NCBI GenBank assembly: GCA_964247695.1
Contig: CAXTVI010000021.1
Coordinates: forward strand, 16,562 to 80,561
Length of the DNA: 64,000 nucleotides
Source of the DNA: Lichenicoccus sp964247695
GTDB lineage: Bacteria > Pseudomonadota > Alphaproteobacteria > Acetobacterales > Acetobacteraceae
Direction: 5' to 3'
Shown: piece after piece, positions 51,300 to 59,757 of the stretch
Numbering within the stretch: the first letter of the stretch is position 1
Layout: every line of letters starts with the position of its first letter
The notes under the pieces: model-generated
Seen by the model: only the letters and a program-made list of their open reading frames with translations
What the model was told of the DNA's origin: nothing
The model's database searches: none
Program-made: the position numbers and the translations under genes

Positions 51300-52784
51300 A
51301 TGCTGGTGATCGACCATGATCGCGCCGGCGGCTACTGGGGGGCCGTCTACGTGTTCTCCGCCATCAGCGGGTTGCGCGTCATCATCGACGGACCGGTCGG
51401 CTGCGAGAACCTGCCGGTGACGGCGGTGCTGCACTACACCGATGCGCTGCCGCCGCACGAACTGCCGGTCAGCGTCACCGGACTCTCGGAAGACGCGCTG
51501 TCGATGCACGGCACCGAGGCGGCGCTCAGCCGGGCCAACAGCGTCGGCGAGCAGAAGCTGCCCGGCGTGGTGGTGACCGGCAGCATCGCCGAGATGATCG
51601 GCGGCGGCGTGACGCCGGAAGGCTCCAACCTGCTGCGCTTCATCCCGCGCACCATCGACGACGACCAGTGGCAGTGCGCGGACCGGGCGCTGTTCTGGCT
51701 GTGGACGCAGTTCGGGCAGAAGAAATCGAAGGGACCACGTCCTGCCATCAGGAAGGGCGGCGTGGATGTGGCGCCGGCGCCGGTCGCGGCAAGGCCGAAG
51801 GTCAACATCATCGGCGCCATCCACGGCACCTTCAACATGCCGTCGGACGTGCACGAGATCCGCCGGCTGGTCGAGGGCATCGGCTGCGAGGTGAACCTGG
51901 TCTATCCGATCGAGGCGCACATCGACGACACGCCGCGTCTGGCGGATGCGGCAGTCAATGTCTGCCTGTATCGCGAGTTCGGCCGCAAGCTGTGCGAGGA
52001 ACTGGGCAAGCCGTACCTGCAGGCGCCGATCGGAGTGTTCGCCACCACCGCCTTCCTGCGCAGCCTGGGCGACCTCGCCGGCGTCGATCCGGAGCCGTTC
52101 ATCGACCGCGAGAAGCACACCACCATCAAGGCGATCTGGGATCTCTGGCGGTCGGTGACGCAGGATTTCTTCGCCACCGGCAGCTTCGCCATCGTTGCCA
52201 CCGAGACCTACGAACGTGGCGTACGGCATTTTCTCGAAGAAGAACTCGGCATTCCGTGCAGCTTCTCGGTGGCGCGGCGCCCGGGCGTCAAGCCCGACAA
52301 CCAGGCGGTGCGCGCCTCACTGAAGACATCGCCGCCGCTGGTGCTGTTCGGGTCGAACAACGAGCGCATCTACGCCGTCGAGCAGAAGGCGCGCTGCATC
52401 TTCGTGCCGGCCTCGTTTCCGGGTGCCATCATCCGGCGCAGCACCGGCACGCCGTTCATGGGCTACGCCGGCGCGACGTACCTCGTCCAGGAATACTGCA
52501 ATGCGTTGTTCGACGCATTGTTCAACATGCTGCCGCTCGCCGGCGACCTCGATGCGATCGAGGCGACGCACGCGCGCGGTGACGCCGAGCTGCTGTGGGA
52601 CGCGCCGGCGGCGCACCTGCTCGACCGGCACCTCGAGCGCGAGCCGTTCCTGGTTCGCATTTCGGCGGCAAAGAAGCTGCGTGAGCGCATCGAGCGCGAT
52701 GCACACGAGGCGCAGGAGACACGGGTGACGCTGGAGCGCGCGCAACGCTCGCTCGGCGTGAGCGAAACGGTCGCCGTGTCATGA
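51300..52784 (+). CDS. bchZ: Chlorophyllide reductase subunit Z (494 aa)
   Basis: NifK-like partner of BchY. N-terminal MLVIDHDRAGGYWGAVYVFS and IIDGPVGCENLPVTAVLHYT with a cluster Cys, NIIGAIHGTFNMPSDVHEIR, SFPGAIIRRSTGTPFMGYAG, and the C-terminal small domain (FLVRISAAKKLRERIERDA). ATG 51300, two bases after the bchY stop. Leads into pufB with only 39 bases between; no pufQ lies in the gap. Confidence 0.97.
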   Translation: MLVIDHDRAGGYWGAVYVFSAISGLRVIIDGPVGCENLPVTAVLHYTDALPPHELPVSVTGLSEDALSMHGTEAALSRANSVGEQKLPGVVVTGSIAEMIGGGVTPEGSNLLRFIPRTIDDDQWQCADRALFWLWTQFGQKKSKGPRPAIRKGGVDVAPAPVAARPKVNIIGAIHGTFNMPSDVHEIRRLVEGIGCEVNLVYPIEAHIDDTPRLADAAVNVCLYREFGRKLCEELGKPYLQAPIGVFATTAFLRSLGDLAGVDPEPFIDREKHTTIKAIWDLWRSVTQDFFATGSFAIVATETYERGVRHFLEEELGIPCSFSVARRPGVKPDNQAVRASLKTSPPLVLFGSNNERIYAVEQKARCIFVPASFPGAIIRRSTGTPFMGYAGATYLVQEYCNALFDALFNMLPLAGDLDAIEATHARGDAELLWDAPAAHLLDRHLEREPFLVRISAAKKLRERIERDAHEAQETRVTLERAQRSLGVSETVAVS

Positions 52785-52823
52785 GGCAGAAGGAAGTTCA
52801 TCTTATCATGGAGGAAACATCGG

Positions 52824-53090
52824 ATGGCACTTGAACCGGACCGCCGGACAACCTTGTCCGGCCTGACGGAGCCGGAGGCGAAGGAGTTCAACCGGCTCTT
52901 CGTGCTCAGCTTCATCGTCTTCGTGGCGATCGCGGTGGTCGCGCACATCCTGGCCTGGCTGTGGCGCCCCTGGGGCGGCAGCTACAACACGTCGATGCTC
53001 GACAACGTGCATGTGGCCAGCCTGACCGCGGTGCACCTGCACCCTGCGATCATGCATGCCGCGGCACCTCTGCTCGCCATGCTCGGATAG
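52824..53090 (+). CDS. pufB: LH1 antenna beta polypeptide, C-terminally extended (88 aa)
   Basis: Core LH1 beta features: LSGLTEPEAKEF, one membrane helix, and VVAHILAWLWRPW, where His41 ligates bacteriochlorophyll. GGAGGAAAC precedes the ATG. Two points are unusual. The His normally found in the EFH motif is Asn here (EFNRLF). A ~38-residue tail with four His (GGSYNTSMLDNVHVASLTAV...) continues after WRPW, where most LH1 beta chains end. Pairs with PufA, encoded 12 bases downstream. Confidence 0.93.
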   Translation: MALEPDRRTTLSGLTEPEAKEFNRLFVLSFIVFVAIAVVAHILAWLWRPWGGSYNTSMLDNVHVASLTAVHLHPAIMHAAAPLLAMLG

Positions 53091-53102
53091 GGAGGACTGA
53101 CC

Positions 53103-53303
53103 ATGTGGCGTATCTGGATCCTTTTCGACCCGCGTCGGGCGCTGCTCCTGCTCTTCGGGTTCCTGCTGACCCTGGCGCTCATCATCCATTTCATCCTGCT
53201 CAGCACGGATCGGTTCAACTGGCTGGATGGCGCGAACCATGACCGCTTCGGCGGCTCGCAGGTCCAGCAGATGACCCCGCTGCCGGTACCTGCAAAGCCT
53301 TGA
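53103..53303 (+). CDS. pufA: LH1 antenna alpha polypeptide (66 aa)
   Basis: MWRIWILFDPRRALLLLFGF and ALIIHFILLSTDRFNWLDGA show the amphipathic N-terminus, one membrane helix and the bacteriochlorophyll-ligating His (IIHF). The Pro-rich C-terminal tail (MTPLPVPAKP) is common. GGGAGGAC lies before the ATG. Forms the LH1 ring around the reaction centre with PufB. Confidence 0.96.
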   Translation: MWRIWILFDPRRALLLLFGFLLTLALIIHFILLSTDRFNWLDGANHDRFGGSQVQQMTPLPVPAKP

Positions 53304-53347
53304 CGTAATCAGACGACAGAGGACCGCCCCGGCAGGAGACCGCGAAC

Positions 53348-54172
53348 ATGGCGATGATGAATTTCGAGTACAAGTATCGTGTTCGCGGTGGAACGCTCGT
53401 GGGCGGCGATCTCTTCGACTTCTGGATGGGCCCGTTCTATGTCGGGTTCTTCGGCGTCACCACGGCGTTCTTCTCGCTGGTCGGCACGCTGCTGATCATC
53501 TGGGGGGCGGCCATCGGCCCGACCTGGAACGTCTGGCGCATCAACATCGCGCCGCCGGACCTCAGCTACGGTCTCGGCTTTGCCCCCCTGCGCGAGGGCG
53601 GGCTATGGCAATGGATCACCTTCTGCGCGCTCGGGGCGTTCTGTTCCTGGGCGCTGCGCATGGTCGAGATCGCCCGCAAGCTCGGCATGGGGCTGCATGT
53701 CCCGATCGCCTTCAGCGGCGCCATCCTGGCCTATTTCACCCTGGAGGTCATCCGCCCGGTGCTGATGGGCGGCTGGGGGCACGGCTTCCCGTACGGGATC
53801 CTCAGTCACCTCGACTGGGTCTCGAACGTCGGCTACCAGCACCTGCAGTTCCACTACAACCCGGCGCACATGATCGCGGTGACGTTCTTCTTCACCACGA
53901 CCTTCATCCTGGCGATGCACGGTGGCGCGGTGCTGTCCTCGCTCAACCCGCCGGGCGACGAGCCGGTCAAGACCTCGGCGCACGAGGACAGCTTCTTTCG
54001 TGACCTGATCGTCTATTCCATCGGCCCGCTTGGCATCCACCGGCTCGGCTGGTTCTGCGCGATCAATGCCGGCGTGTGGAGCGCCATCTGCATCGTCATC
54101 AGCGGCCCGCTCTGGACCCGTGGCTGGCCGGAATGGTGGAACTGGTGGCTCAACCTGCCGTTCTGGAGATAG
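53348..54172 (+). CDS. pufL: Photosynthetic reaction centre L subunit (274 aa)
   Basis: Five-helix core subunit binding half of the special pair and QB. The bacteriochlorophyll and iron ligands appear in order: SHLDWVSN, FHYNPAHM, LAMHGGAV and GIHRLGWF; AHEDSFFRD holds the Glu of the QB proton path. The N-terminus (YKYRVRGGTLVGGDLFDFWM) is canonical. AGGAG lies ahead of the ATG. Follows pufA by 44 bases, the usual position of an mRNA-stabilising hairpin, though none stands out. Confidence 0.98.
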   Translation: MAMMNFEYKYRVRGGTLVGGDLFDFWMGPFYVGFFGVTTAFFSLVGTLLIIWGAAIGPTWNVWRINIAPPDLSYGLGFAPLREGGLWQWITFCALGAFCSWALRMVEIARKLGMGLHVPIAFSGAILAYFTLEVIRPVLMGGWGHGFPYGILSHLDWVSNVGYQHLQFHYNPAHMIAVTFFFTTTFILAMHGGAVLSSLNPPGDEPVKTSAHEDSFFRDLIVYSIGPLGIHRLGWFCAINAGVWSAICIVISGPLWTRGWPEWWNWWLNLPFWR

Positions 54173-54176
54173 GACG

Positions 54177-55178
54177 ATGTTCGATTATCGTGCGGCCTTC
54201 GGCATCGAATATCAGAACCTGTTCAACCGCACCCACCTGGAAGGCCCGCTCGATGACGGGCCGCCGCGGAAGTGGGGGAACGACGAAAAGCGCGGTCGGC
54301 CCTGGACGTCGATCCTGCTCGGCTTCATCGGCTCCGCCCAGGTCGGACCGTTCTATCTCGGCGGGGTGGGCGTCGCCTCGATCGTCTTCGGCTTCATCGC
54401 CTTCGAGATCATCGGGCTCAACATGCTGGCCTCGGTGAACTGGGACCCGGTGCAGTTCATCCGGCAGTTGCCTTGGCTGGCCCTCGAGCCGCCGGCGCCG
54501 TCCTACGGTCTGCACATCCCGCCGCTGGCGCAGGGTGGCTGGTGGCTGATGGCGGGGTTCTCCCTGACCGTGTCGATCCTGCTCTGGTGGGTGCGGGTGT
54601 ATCAGCGGGCGAGGGCGCTCGGCATGGGCACCCACGTGGCCTGGGCGTTCGCATCCGCGATCTGGCTCTATCTCGTGGACGGCTTCATCCGCCCGCTGCT
54701 GATGGGCTCCTGGGGCGAGGGCGTGCCGTTCGGGATCTTCCCGCACCTTGACTGGACCGCGGCGCTCTCCGTCCGCTACGGCAACCTGTACTACGACCCG
54801 TTCCACATGCTCTCGATCGTGTTCCTGTATGGCTCGACCCTGCTGTTCGCGATGCATGGCGGCACCATCCTCGCCGTCAGCCGGTACTGGGGCGAGCGAG
54901 AGATCGAGCTGACCACCGATCGCGGCACCGCGGCCGAGCGTGCCGGTCTCTTCTGGCGCTGGATCATGGGCTTCAATGCATCGTACGAATCGATCCATCG
55001 CTGGGCCTGGTGGTTCGCGGTGCTGTGCACGCTGACCGGTGGCATCGGCATCCTGCTCACCGGCACCGTCGTCGATAATTGGTACCTGTGGGGCGTGAAG
55101 CACGGCATCGCACCGATGTATCCACGCGTTTATCCCGCCATCCCGGATCCCGGCCATCTGCGTGGAGTGCTGCAGTGA
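54177..55178 (+). CDS. pufM: Photosynthetic reaction centre M subunit (333 aa)
   Basis: Partner of PufL. Ligand histidines in FPHLDWTAAL, DPFHMLSIV, FAMHGGTI and SIHRWAWWF, and the iron-ligand Glu within YWGEREIELTTDRGTAAERA. Length and C-terminus (with an extended PRVYPAIPDPGHLRGVLQ) fit species that also have PufC. ATG 54177 is five bases after the pufL stop (TAG 54170-54172). The stop overlaps pufC. Confidence 0.98.
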   Translation: MFDYRAAFGIEYQNLFNRTHLEGPLDDGPPRKWGNDEKRGRPWTSILLGFIGSAQVGPFYLGGVGVASIVFGFIAFEIIGLNMLASVNWDPVQFIRQLPWLALEPPAPSYGLHIPPLAQGGWWLMAGFSLTVSILLWWVRVYQRARALGMGTHVAWAFASAIWLYLVDGFIRPLLMGSWGEGVPFGIFPHLDWTAALSVRYGNLYYDPFHMLSIVFLYGSTLLFAMHGGTILAVSRYWGEREIELTTDRGTAAERAGLFWRWIMGFNASYESIHRWAWWFAVLCTLTGGIGILLTGTVVDNWYLWGVKHGIAPMYPRVYPAIPDPGHLRGVLQ

Positions 55179-56272
55179 TGCGTGCCCTGACGGCTCCGCT
55201 CGAACTGGTGGCGCTGCTGCTGCGCCGTAGCATCACCGGTATCGCGCTGCATCCGTGGCGGACGCGGGCCTGGATCGCAGGGCTGCTTGCGGTCGCACTG
55301 GTGTTCGCCTTCGGCTCGACCTTGGAGCGCTTTCCGGTCACTTCGGTGCAGCTGGGCTTCCGGGGCACCGCAATGGAGGCGGAATACAATCCCCGCCTGC
55401 TCAAGCCGGAAATCGAGGCCAACCGGCTGCGACCGACGCTGCCCGCGGTGCCGGACGCCGGGCGAACGTCGGCGCAGGCATATCGCAACATCAAGGTGCT
55501 GCAGACGGCGGACGCCAACCAGTTCCTGCGCCAGATGGGCGCCTTCGCGAACTGGATCAATCCTGCCGCTGGCTGCGCCTATTGCCACTCGCTGAACAAC
55601 ATGGCGAGCGACAGCCTCTACACGAAGACCGTCACGCGCCGCATGATCCAGATGACGCGCGAGATCAACACCAACTGGAAGAGCCATGTCGGCGGGGTCG
55701 GCGTCACCTGCTACACCTGTCATCGCGGCCACTCGATCCCGCAGGAGGTCTGGTTCACCGAGCCGCCGCCGGGAGCCGGGCACGGTCTCGCCGAGACCGG
55801 CACCGGACAGGGCGGTCCGGACAAGGCCTCCGGCCTGACCACGCTGGCCAGCGACCCGTTCACGCCGTTCCTGCTCAACGCCATGCCGATCCGCGTTACC
55901 GGCACCAGCGATCTCAACATCGGCAACAACGCATCCACCAAGCAGGCCGAGTGGACCTATGGCCTGATGATGCATTTTGCGACCTCGCTCGGTGTCGCCT
56001 GCACCTACTGCCACAACACCAACAACTTCGCGTCATGGGACCAGGGCACACCGAACCGTGTTCCGGCCTGGTATGGCATCGAGATGGTCCGCAACCTCAA
56101 CCGGAACTACATGCTGCCCTTGACCGATGTATTCCCCGCCGGACGGAAAGGCCCGACCGGGGATGTCGCCAAGATCAATTGCGCCACCTGCCACCAGGGT
56201 GCCTACAAGCCGTTCTACGGAGCCAGCGACCTGGCCGCCTATCCACTTCTTTCCCAGAGGAACGCGCCGTGA
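55178..56272 (+). CDS. pufC: Reaction centre tetrahaem cytochrome c subunit (364 aa)
   Basis: Periplasmic electron donor to the special pair. Four CXXCH sites: CAYCH (133-137), CYTCH (178-182), CTYCH (275-279) and CATCH (335-339), in the usual two-pair layout with the Met ligands nearby. The N-terminus has an uncleaved-type membrane helix (TRAWIAGLLAVALVFAFGST) and no lipobox Cys, so it appears anchored by the helix rather than by lipid. ATG 55178 overlaps the pufM stop; the stop overlaps the next cytochrome gene. Confidence 0.97.
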   Translation: MRALTAPLELVALLLRRSITGIALHPWRTRAWIAGLLAVALVFAFGSTLERFPVTSVQLGFRGTAMEAEYNPRLLKPEIEANRLRPTLPAVPDAGRTSAQAYRNIKVLQTADANQFLRQMGAFANWINPAAGCAYCHSLNNMASDSLYTKTVTRRMIQMTREINTNWKSHVGGVGVTCYTCHRGHSIPQEVWFTEPPPGAGHGLAETGTGQGGPDKASGLTTLASDPFTPFLLNAMPIRVTGTSDLNIGNNASTKQAEWTYGLMMHFATSLGVACTYCHNTNNFASWDQGTPNRVPAWYGIEMVRNLNRNYMLPLTDVFPAGRKGPTGDVAKINCATCHQGAYKPFYGASDLAAYPLLSQRNAP

Positions 56273-57828
56273 CTCGCAGCGATCGGGGTGTAAGTCTTTT
56301 CGGACTGGCGGCGCTCGCGCTCCTGGCTTGCCTGCCGGCCCGCGCGGTCGCCCAGGACCAGCCCTCAGCCGACCTGATCGCCAAGGGAAAATACCTCACG
56401 GACATGGGCGATTGCGTCGCCTGCCACGCCGCACCCGGCTACCCGAAATTTGCCGGCGGCCAGTACATGCAGATGCCGTTCGGCGAGATCTCGACGCCGA
56501 ACATCACCCCGGACAAGGAAACCGGCATCGGCAACTACACCGATGACCAGTTCATCCGCTTGATGCAGCGCGGCATAGAGCCGGACGGCACGCGCATCTA
56601 CCCGGCTATGCCGTACCCCTGGTACGCGACAGTACCGAAGTCCGACCTCCTGGCGATCAAGGCCTACCTGTTCTCGCTAAAGCCGGTGCACGCGCCGCGA
56701 CTCGAGAACAAGATCTGGTTCCCGTTCACCATCAGGCCGGCGATCGCGCTGTGGGACGCGTTCTTCGTTCCCACCAAGGAATTCACGCCGGACCCGTCCA
56801 AGTCGGCGGAACTCAATCGCGGCGCCTATATCGTCGGCGGCCTCGAGCATTGCGGGACATGCCACAACGGCCGCAATTTCCTCGGCAACACAGCCATCGC
56901 CGGCGAGGTGGAGGGCGCGCCGATCACGCGCTGGTACGCGCCGAACCTGCGCCCGGACAACCTGACCGGCATCGGGCGCTACAGCGTCGACGACCTGGTC
57001 TCGTTCTTCAAATACGGGCACTCGAAATCGATGGGGACCGTGGCCGGCCCGATGTCGGAGACGATCGACGAGAGCACCGCGTATCTAACCGACAGCGACC
57101 TGCACGCCATCTCGGTCTACATCAAGTCGCTGCCGGTGGTGCAGGCCTACACGCCTGTCGACAGTCGCTACCGTCAGGATGCGATGGCGGCGGGGCGCCA
57201 GGCCTACCTGAGTCACTGCGCCTCGTGCCATCAGGATAACGGCCAGGGGGTCAGCGAACGTGTTCCTGCTCTCGATGGTAACGGCATGGTGCTGGCAGGT
57301 GGCCCGCAGGACGTGATCCGCATCGTGCTCGGTGGCCTGCAGGCGCGCGGCCCCTATGGCCTGATGCCTGGCGTGGGTGCCGCGATGAGCGACAAGGAGA
57401 TCGTGTCCGCCACCAACTATGTCCGGCAGGCCTGGTCGAACCGGGCGCCTGCCAACGCCACCAACCTGCTGGTGTCGCTGCTCCGCGAGGATACCCACAC
57501 CATCCTCAACGGCAGCCGGCCGAACGGCTGCCCGGCGCTGGCCCAGGAGGATCTGGCGAAGCTACTGGACGACAATGCGAACGGCATCGGCACCCTGCTG
57601 CAGCAGACCACAGAGGCAAATTTGCTGCAGAGCTCCAACGCGATCATCAGCAAGGTGAAGGCCGCGGCACCGCAGATCAAACGCGACGATCTGGTGAACG
57701 GCCTGACCGTCGCCTATTGCCCGATCGTCGAGAAGATGCCCGGCCTGCAGCAGGACCAGCGCGTGTGGCAGCTCACCCACTTCGCCGAGCGCGTCTACGT
57801 GCAGTTGACCACCAACGGCGCCTACTAA
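56269..57828 (+). CDS. Trihaem cytochrome c of the alcohol/gluconate-dehydrogenase type, in the puf operon (519 aa)
   Basis: GTG 56269 overlaps the pufC stop (GTGA), so it is co-transcribed and probably coupled. Signal peptide (LFGLAALALLACLPARAVA). Three CXXCH: CVACH (49-53), CGTCH (195-199) and CASCH (317-321), each followed by patterns typical of the cytochrome subunit of membrane GMC/ADH dehydrogenases, such as STPNITPDKETGIGNYTDDQ and RIYPAMPYPWYATV. A ~115-residue C-terminal extension with two Cys follows the third domain. No dehydrogenase subunit is adjacent. A role in re-reducing PufC or passing electrons from periplasmic oxidations is inference. Confidence 0.88.
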   Translation: MTRSDRGVSLFGLAALALLACLPARAVAQDQPSADLIAKGKYLTDMGDCVACHAAPGYPKFAGGQYMQMPFGEISTPNITPDKETGIGNYTDDQFIRLMQRGIEPDGTRIYPAMPYPWYATVPKSDLLAIKAYLFSLKPVHAPRLENKIWFPFTIRPAIALWDAFFVPTKEFTPDPSKSAELNRGAYIVGGLEHCGTCHNGRNFLGNTAIAGEVEGAPITRWYAPNLRPDNLTGIGRYSVDDLVSFFKYGHSKSMGTVAGPMSETIDESTAYLTDSDLHAISVYIKSLPVVQAYTPVDSRYRQDAMAAGRQAYLSHCASCHQDNGQGVSERVPALDGNGMVLAGGPQDVIRIVLGGLQARGPYGLMPGVGAAMSDKEIVSATNYVRQAWSNRAPANATNLLVSLLREDTHTILNGSRPNGCPALAQEDLAKLLDDNANGIGTLLQQTTEANLLQSSNAIISKVKAAAPQIKRDDLVNGLTVAYCPIVEKMPGLQQDQRVWQLTHFAERVYVQLTTNGAY

Positions 57829-57855
57829 GCGACGCAGCGGGGACGGGAGGCGGCG

Positions 57856-58059
57856 ATGTATTTCTGGTTGTTTGTCGCAGTGTTCGTGGTCTGGCTCTGG
57901 CTTGCCGGCGGCAGTTTCCTCGGCTGGCGCAAGGGTACCATCGGCGGTTGGCTCTCGGGTGTGTCGATCCTGGTCTGGACCGGCGCCGCAGCCGCGGTGC
58001 TGCTCTTCGTCGGGCCATACTGGCAGGTGATCTACTGGGTCTTGCTGCAGCCCGGCTGA
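57856..58059 (+). CDS. Small membrane protein downstream of the trihaem cytochrome (67 aa)
   Basis: Two hydrophobic helices (MYFWLFVAVFVVWLWLAGGS and SILVWTGAAAAVLLFVGPYW) joined by a short GWRKGTIGGWLSG loop. GGGAGGCGGCG precedes ATG 57856. Rich in Trp. Last small gene of the puf array; could be a subunit or assembly factor for the cytochrome or RC-LH1, but nothing in the sequence proves it. Confidence 0.6.
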   Translation: MYFWLFVAVFVVWLWLAGGSFLGWRKGTIGGWLSGVSILVWTGAAAAVLLFVGPYWQVIYWVLLQPG

Positions 58060-58069
58060 AGATTTCGAC

Positions 58070-59017
58070 TTGACGACCCCGCGGACGCGACGCTGGCTGA
58101 GGTTGGCCATCGCCGCACCCGTTATGGCGCTGCTCGGAGGCGCCGCCTGGCTCTACACGCCCGACAAGACGGCCGCCGAACTCGACGCCCGGTATCTGCG
58201 AGCGCCGTCGGACATCCGTGAAGTCGCTGGCCTGAATCTGCATCTCCGCGATACCGGCCCGCGCGAGGCACCGGTCTTGATCCTGCTGCATGGCTTCGGC
58301 GCCAGTCTGCAGACCTGGGATGCCTGGGCGGCCCGGCTCGATCAGCGATATCGCGTCATCCGGTACGACCTGCCCGGCTTCGGCCTGACCGGCCGCGATC
58401 CGACCGGCGATTATACGGACGCGCGCAGCGTCGGCGTTCTGCTCGCCTTGATGGATCGGCTGGATATTCCGAAGGCCACGCTGATCGGCAACTCGCTGGG
58501 CGGCAAGACCGCGTGGGGCTTCGCCCTCGACCATCCGGAGCGGGTCGACCGGCTGGTGCTGATCTCCCCCGACGGGTTCGCCAGCCCGGGCTTCGAATAC
58601 GGCCGGAAGGCCAGGCTGCCGCTGCTCGTACGCCTGCTGCCCTATGTCATGCCACGCGCGATGCTGCGCTCGAGCCTGGTCCCGGCCTATGGCGATCCCA
58701 GCCACCTGACCGACGCCGTCGTCACCCGCTACCGCGACCTGATGCTGGCCCCCGGGGTGCGCGTCGCCATGCTTGCCAGGATGCAGCAGGTGCTGCTGCA
58801 GGACCCGGTGCCGCTGCTGCGCCGGATCCGGACACCGACGCTGCTGCTCTGGGGCGACCGCGACGGCATGATCCCCATCGCCAATGCCCGCGACTATCTC
58901 CATGCGATGCCGGACGCGCGGCTGGTGACGCTGCCCGGCCTCGGCCATGTGCCGTTCGAGGAGGCGCCTGACGCATCCCTCGCGCCGGTGCTGGAATTCC
59001 TGTCCGTTCGTCAGTGA
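58070..59017 (+). CDS. Alpha/beta hydrolase with N-terminal membrane anchor (315 aa)
   Basis: TTG 58070 start gives a short basic N-terminus and one hydrophobic helix (LRLAIAAPVMALLGGAAWLY), so it is membrane-anchored or exported. Hydrolase motifs: ILLHGFGASLQTWD, nucleophile IGNSLGGKTAW, LLLWGDRDGMIP and LPGLGHVPFEEAP. Resembles the MhpC-type group. Ten bases after the small membrane protein, so possibly in the same transcript. The 3' end overlaps convergent ccmI by seven bases. Substrate unknown. Confidence 0.8.
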   Translation: MTTPRTRRWLRLAIAAPVMALLGGAAWLYTPDKTAAELDARYLRAPSDIREVAGLNLHLRDTGPREAPVLILLHGFGASLQTWDAWAARLDQRYRVIRYDLPGFGLTGRDPTGDYTDARSVGVLLALMDRLDIPKATLIGNSLGGKTAWGFALDHPERVDRLVLISPDGFASPGFEYGRKARLPLLVRLLPYVMPRAMLRSSLVPAYGDPSHLTDAVVTRYRDLMLAPGVRVAMLARMQQVLLQDPVPLLRRIRTPTLLLWGDRDGMIPIANARDYLHAMPDARLVTLPGLGHVPFEEAPDASLAPVLEFLSVRQ

Positions 59018-59730
59018 TGCTCGGACTGCGCGATCCGCTGCTCGGCGAGCAGCCGCCATGAGGCATCCTTGGGCGCCGCATCCAGCGCCTGCCGGAACAG
59101 GGCCGCGGTTTCCGCGCTGACCACGCCATCCCCGCGCGCCTGTGCCTCCGCGGTCTGCGCCGCCAGCGTCGGCTCGAACGGACCGTCCCGCAGCGCCTGC
59201 CGCCAGGCGACCGCGGCATTCGCCCAGTCTCCCCCGGCGGCCTCGGCCTGCCCAAGCAGGATATAGCCCTGCCGCGCGGTCGCGGCGCCGGGGGGCAATT
59301 TGGCGAGCTGCGCCTTCAGCATGCCGATCAGTTGCGCGTCCTCGCGCGTGCGCGCTTCCGCCTCGCTCATGCGCAGCGCCGCCGGCTGCGCCGGCATCCC
59401 CGGATGACCCTCGCTGAGATACAGCACCACCGCCGCGAGCGGGACCACCGCCAGCATCGCCAGCACCGGCGCGCGGCCGCCGGCCCGTGTCGCGTCGTCG
59501 CTGCGATCGGCCTCGGCCAGCAGCCGGCGCTGGATCTCCAGGCGCGCCGAGGCGTGCTCGGTGTCCGCGATCAGGCCAGCGGCGCGATCGCGGTCGAGCT
59601 CCTGCAATTGCGCCCGGTGCAGCTGCATCGCCGCCTCGTGCCGGTCGCGCAGGGCCGGCCGCTGCCGGAGCGCCAGCACGCAGGGCAGCAGCACCAGGGC
59701 GGTGAGCAGGATAATCGGGAGCCAGATCAT
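59011..59730 (-). CDS. ccmI: Cytochrome c maturation protein CcmI/CycH (239 aa)
   Basis: Apocytochrome chaperone. N-terminal helix (MIWLPIILLTALVLLPCVLA), a coiled cytoplasmic loop (HRAQLQELDRDRAAGLIADT...RLEIQRRLLAEA), a second helix, then a periplasmic TPR-like domain (GYILLGQAEAAGGDWANAAV). The periplasmic part is shorter than in enteric CcmI, as in several alphaproteobacteria. Last gene of the ccm run. Confidence 0.85.
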   Translation of the reverse strand: MIWLPIILLTALVLLPCVLALRQRPALRDRHEAAMQLHRAQLQELDRDRAAGLIADTEHASARLEIQRRLLAEADRSDDATRAGGRAPVLAMLAVVPLAAVVLYLSEGHPGMPAQPAALRMSEAEARTREDAQLIGMLKAQLAKLPPGAATARQGYILLGQAEAAGGDWANAAVAWRQALRDGPFEPTLAAQTAEAQARGDGVVSAETAALFRQALDAAPKDASWRLLAEQRIAQSEHH

Positions 59731-59757
59731 GGAGCGGGGTTCAGCCTGCGATCGACA

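Noticed and set aside
52785..52823. A pufQ gene before pufB
   Set aside because: The gap is only 39 bases and holds just the ribosome-binding site; pufQ is not present here.
52808..52834. An 8-codon ORF overlapping the pufB start
   Set aside because: Its ATG overlaps the pufB Shine-Dalgarno (GGAGGAAAC), so it is most likely chance.
53304..53347. Strong pufA-pufL intercistronic hairpin
   Set aside because: Expected from other purple bacteria, but no stable palindrome could be read in this 44-base gap.
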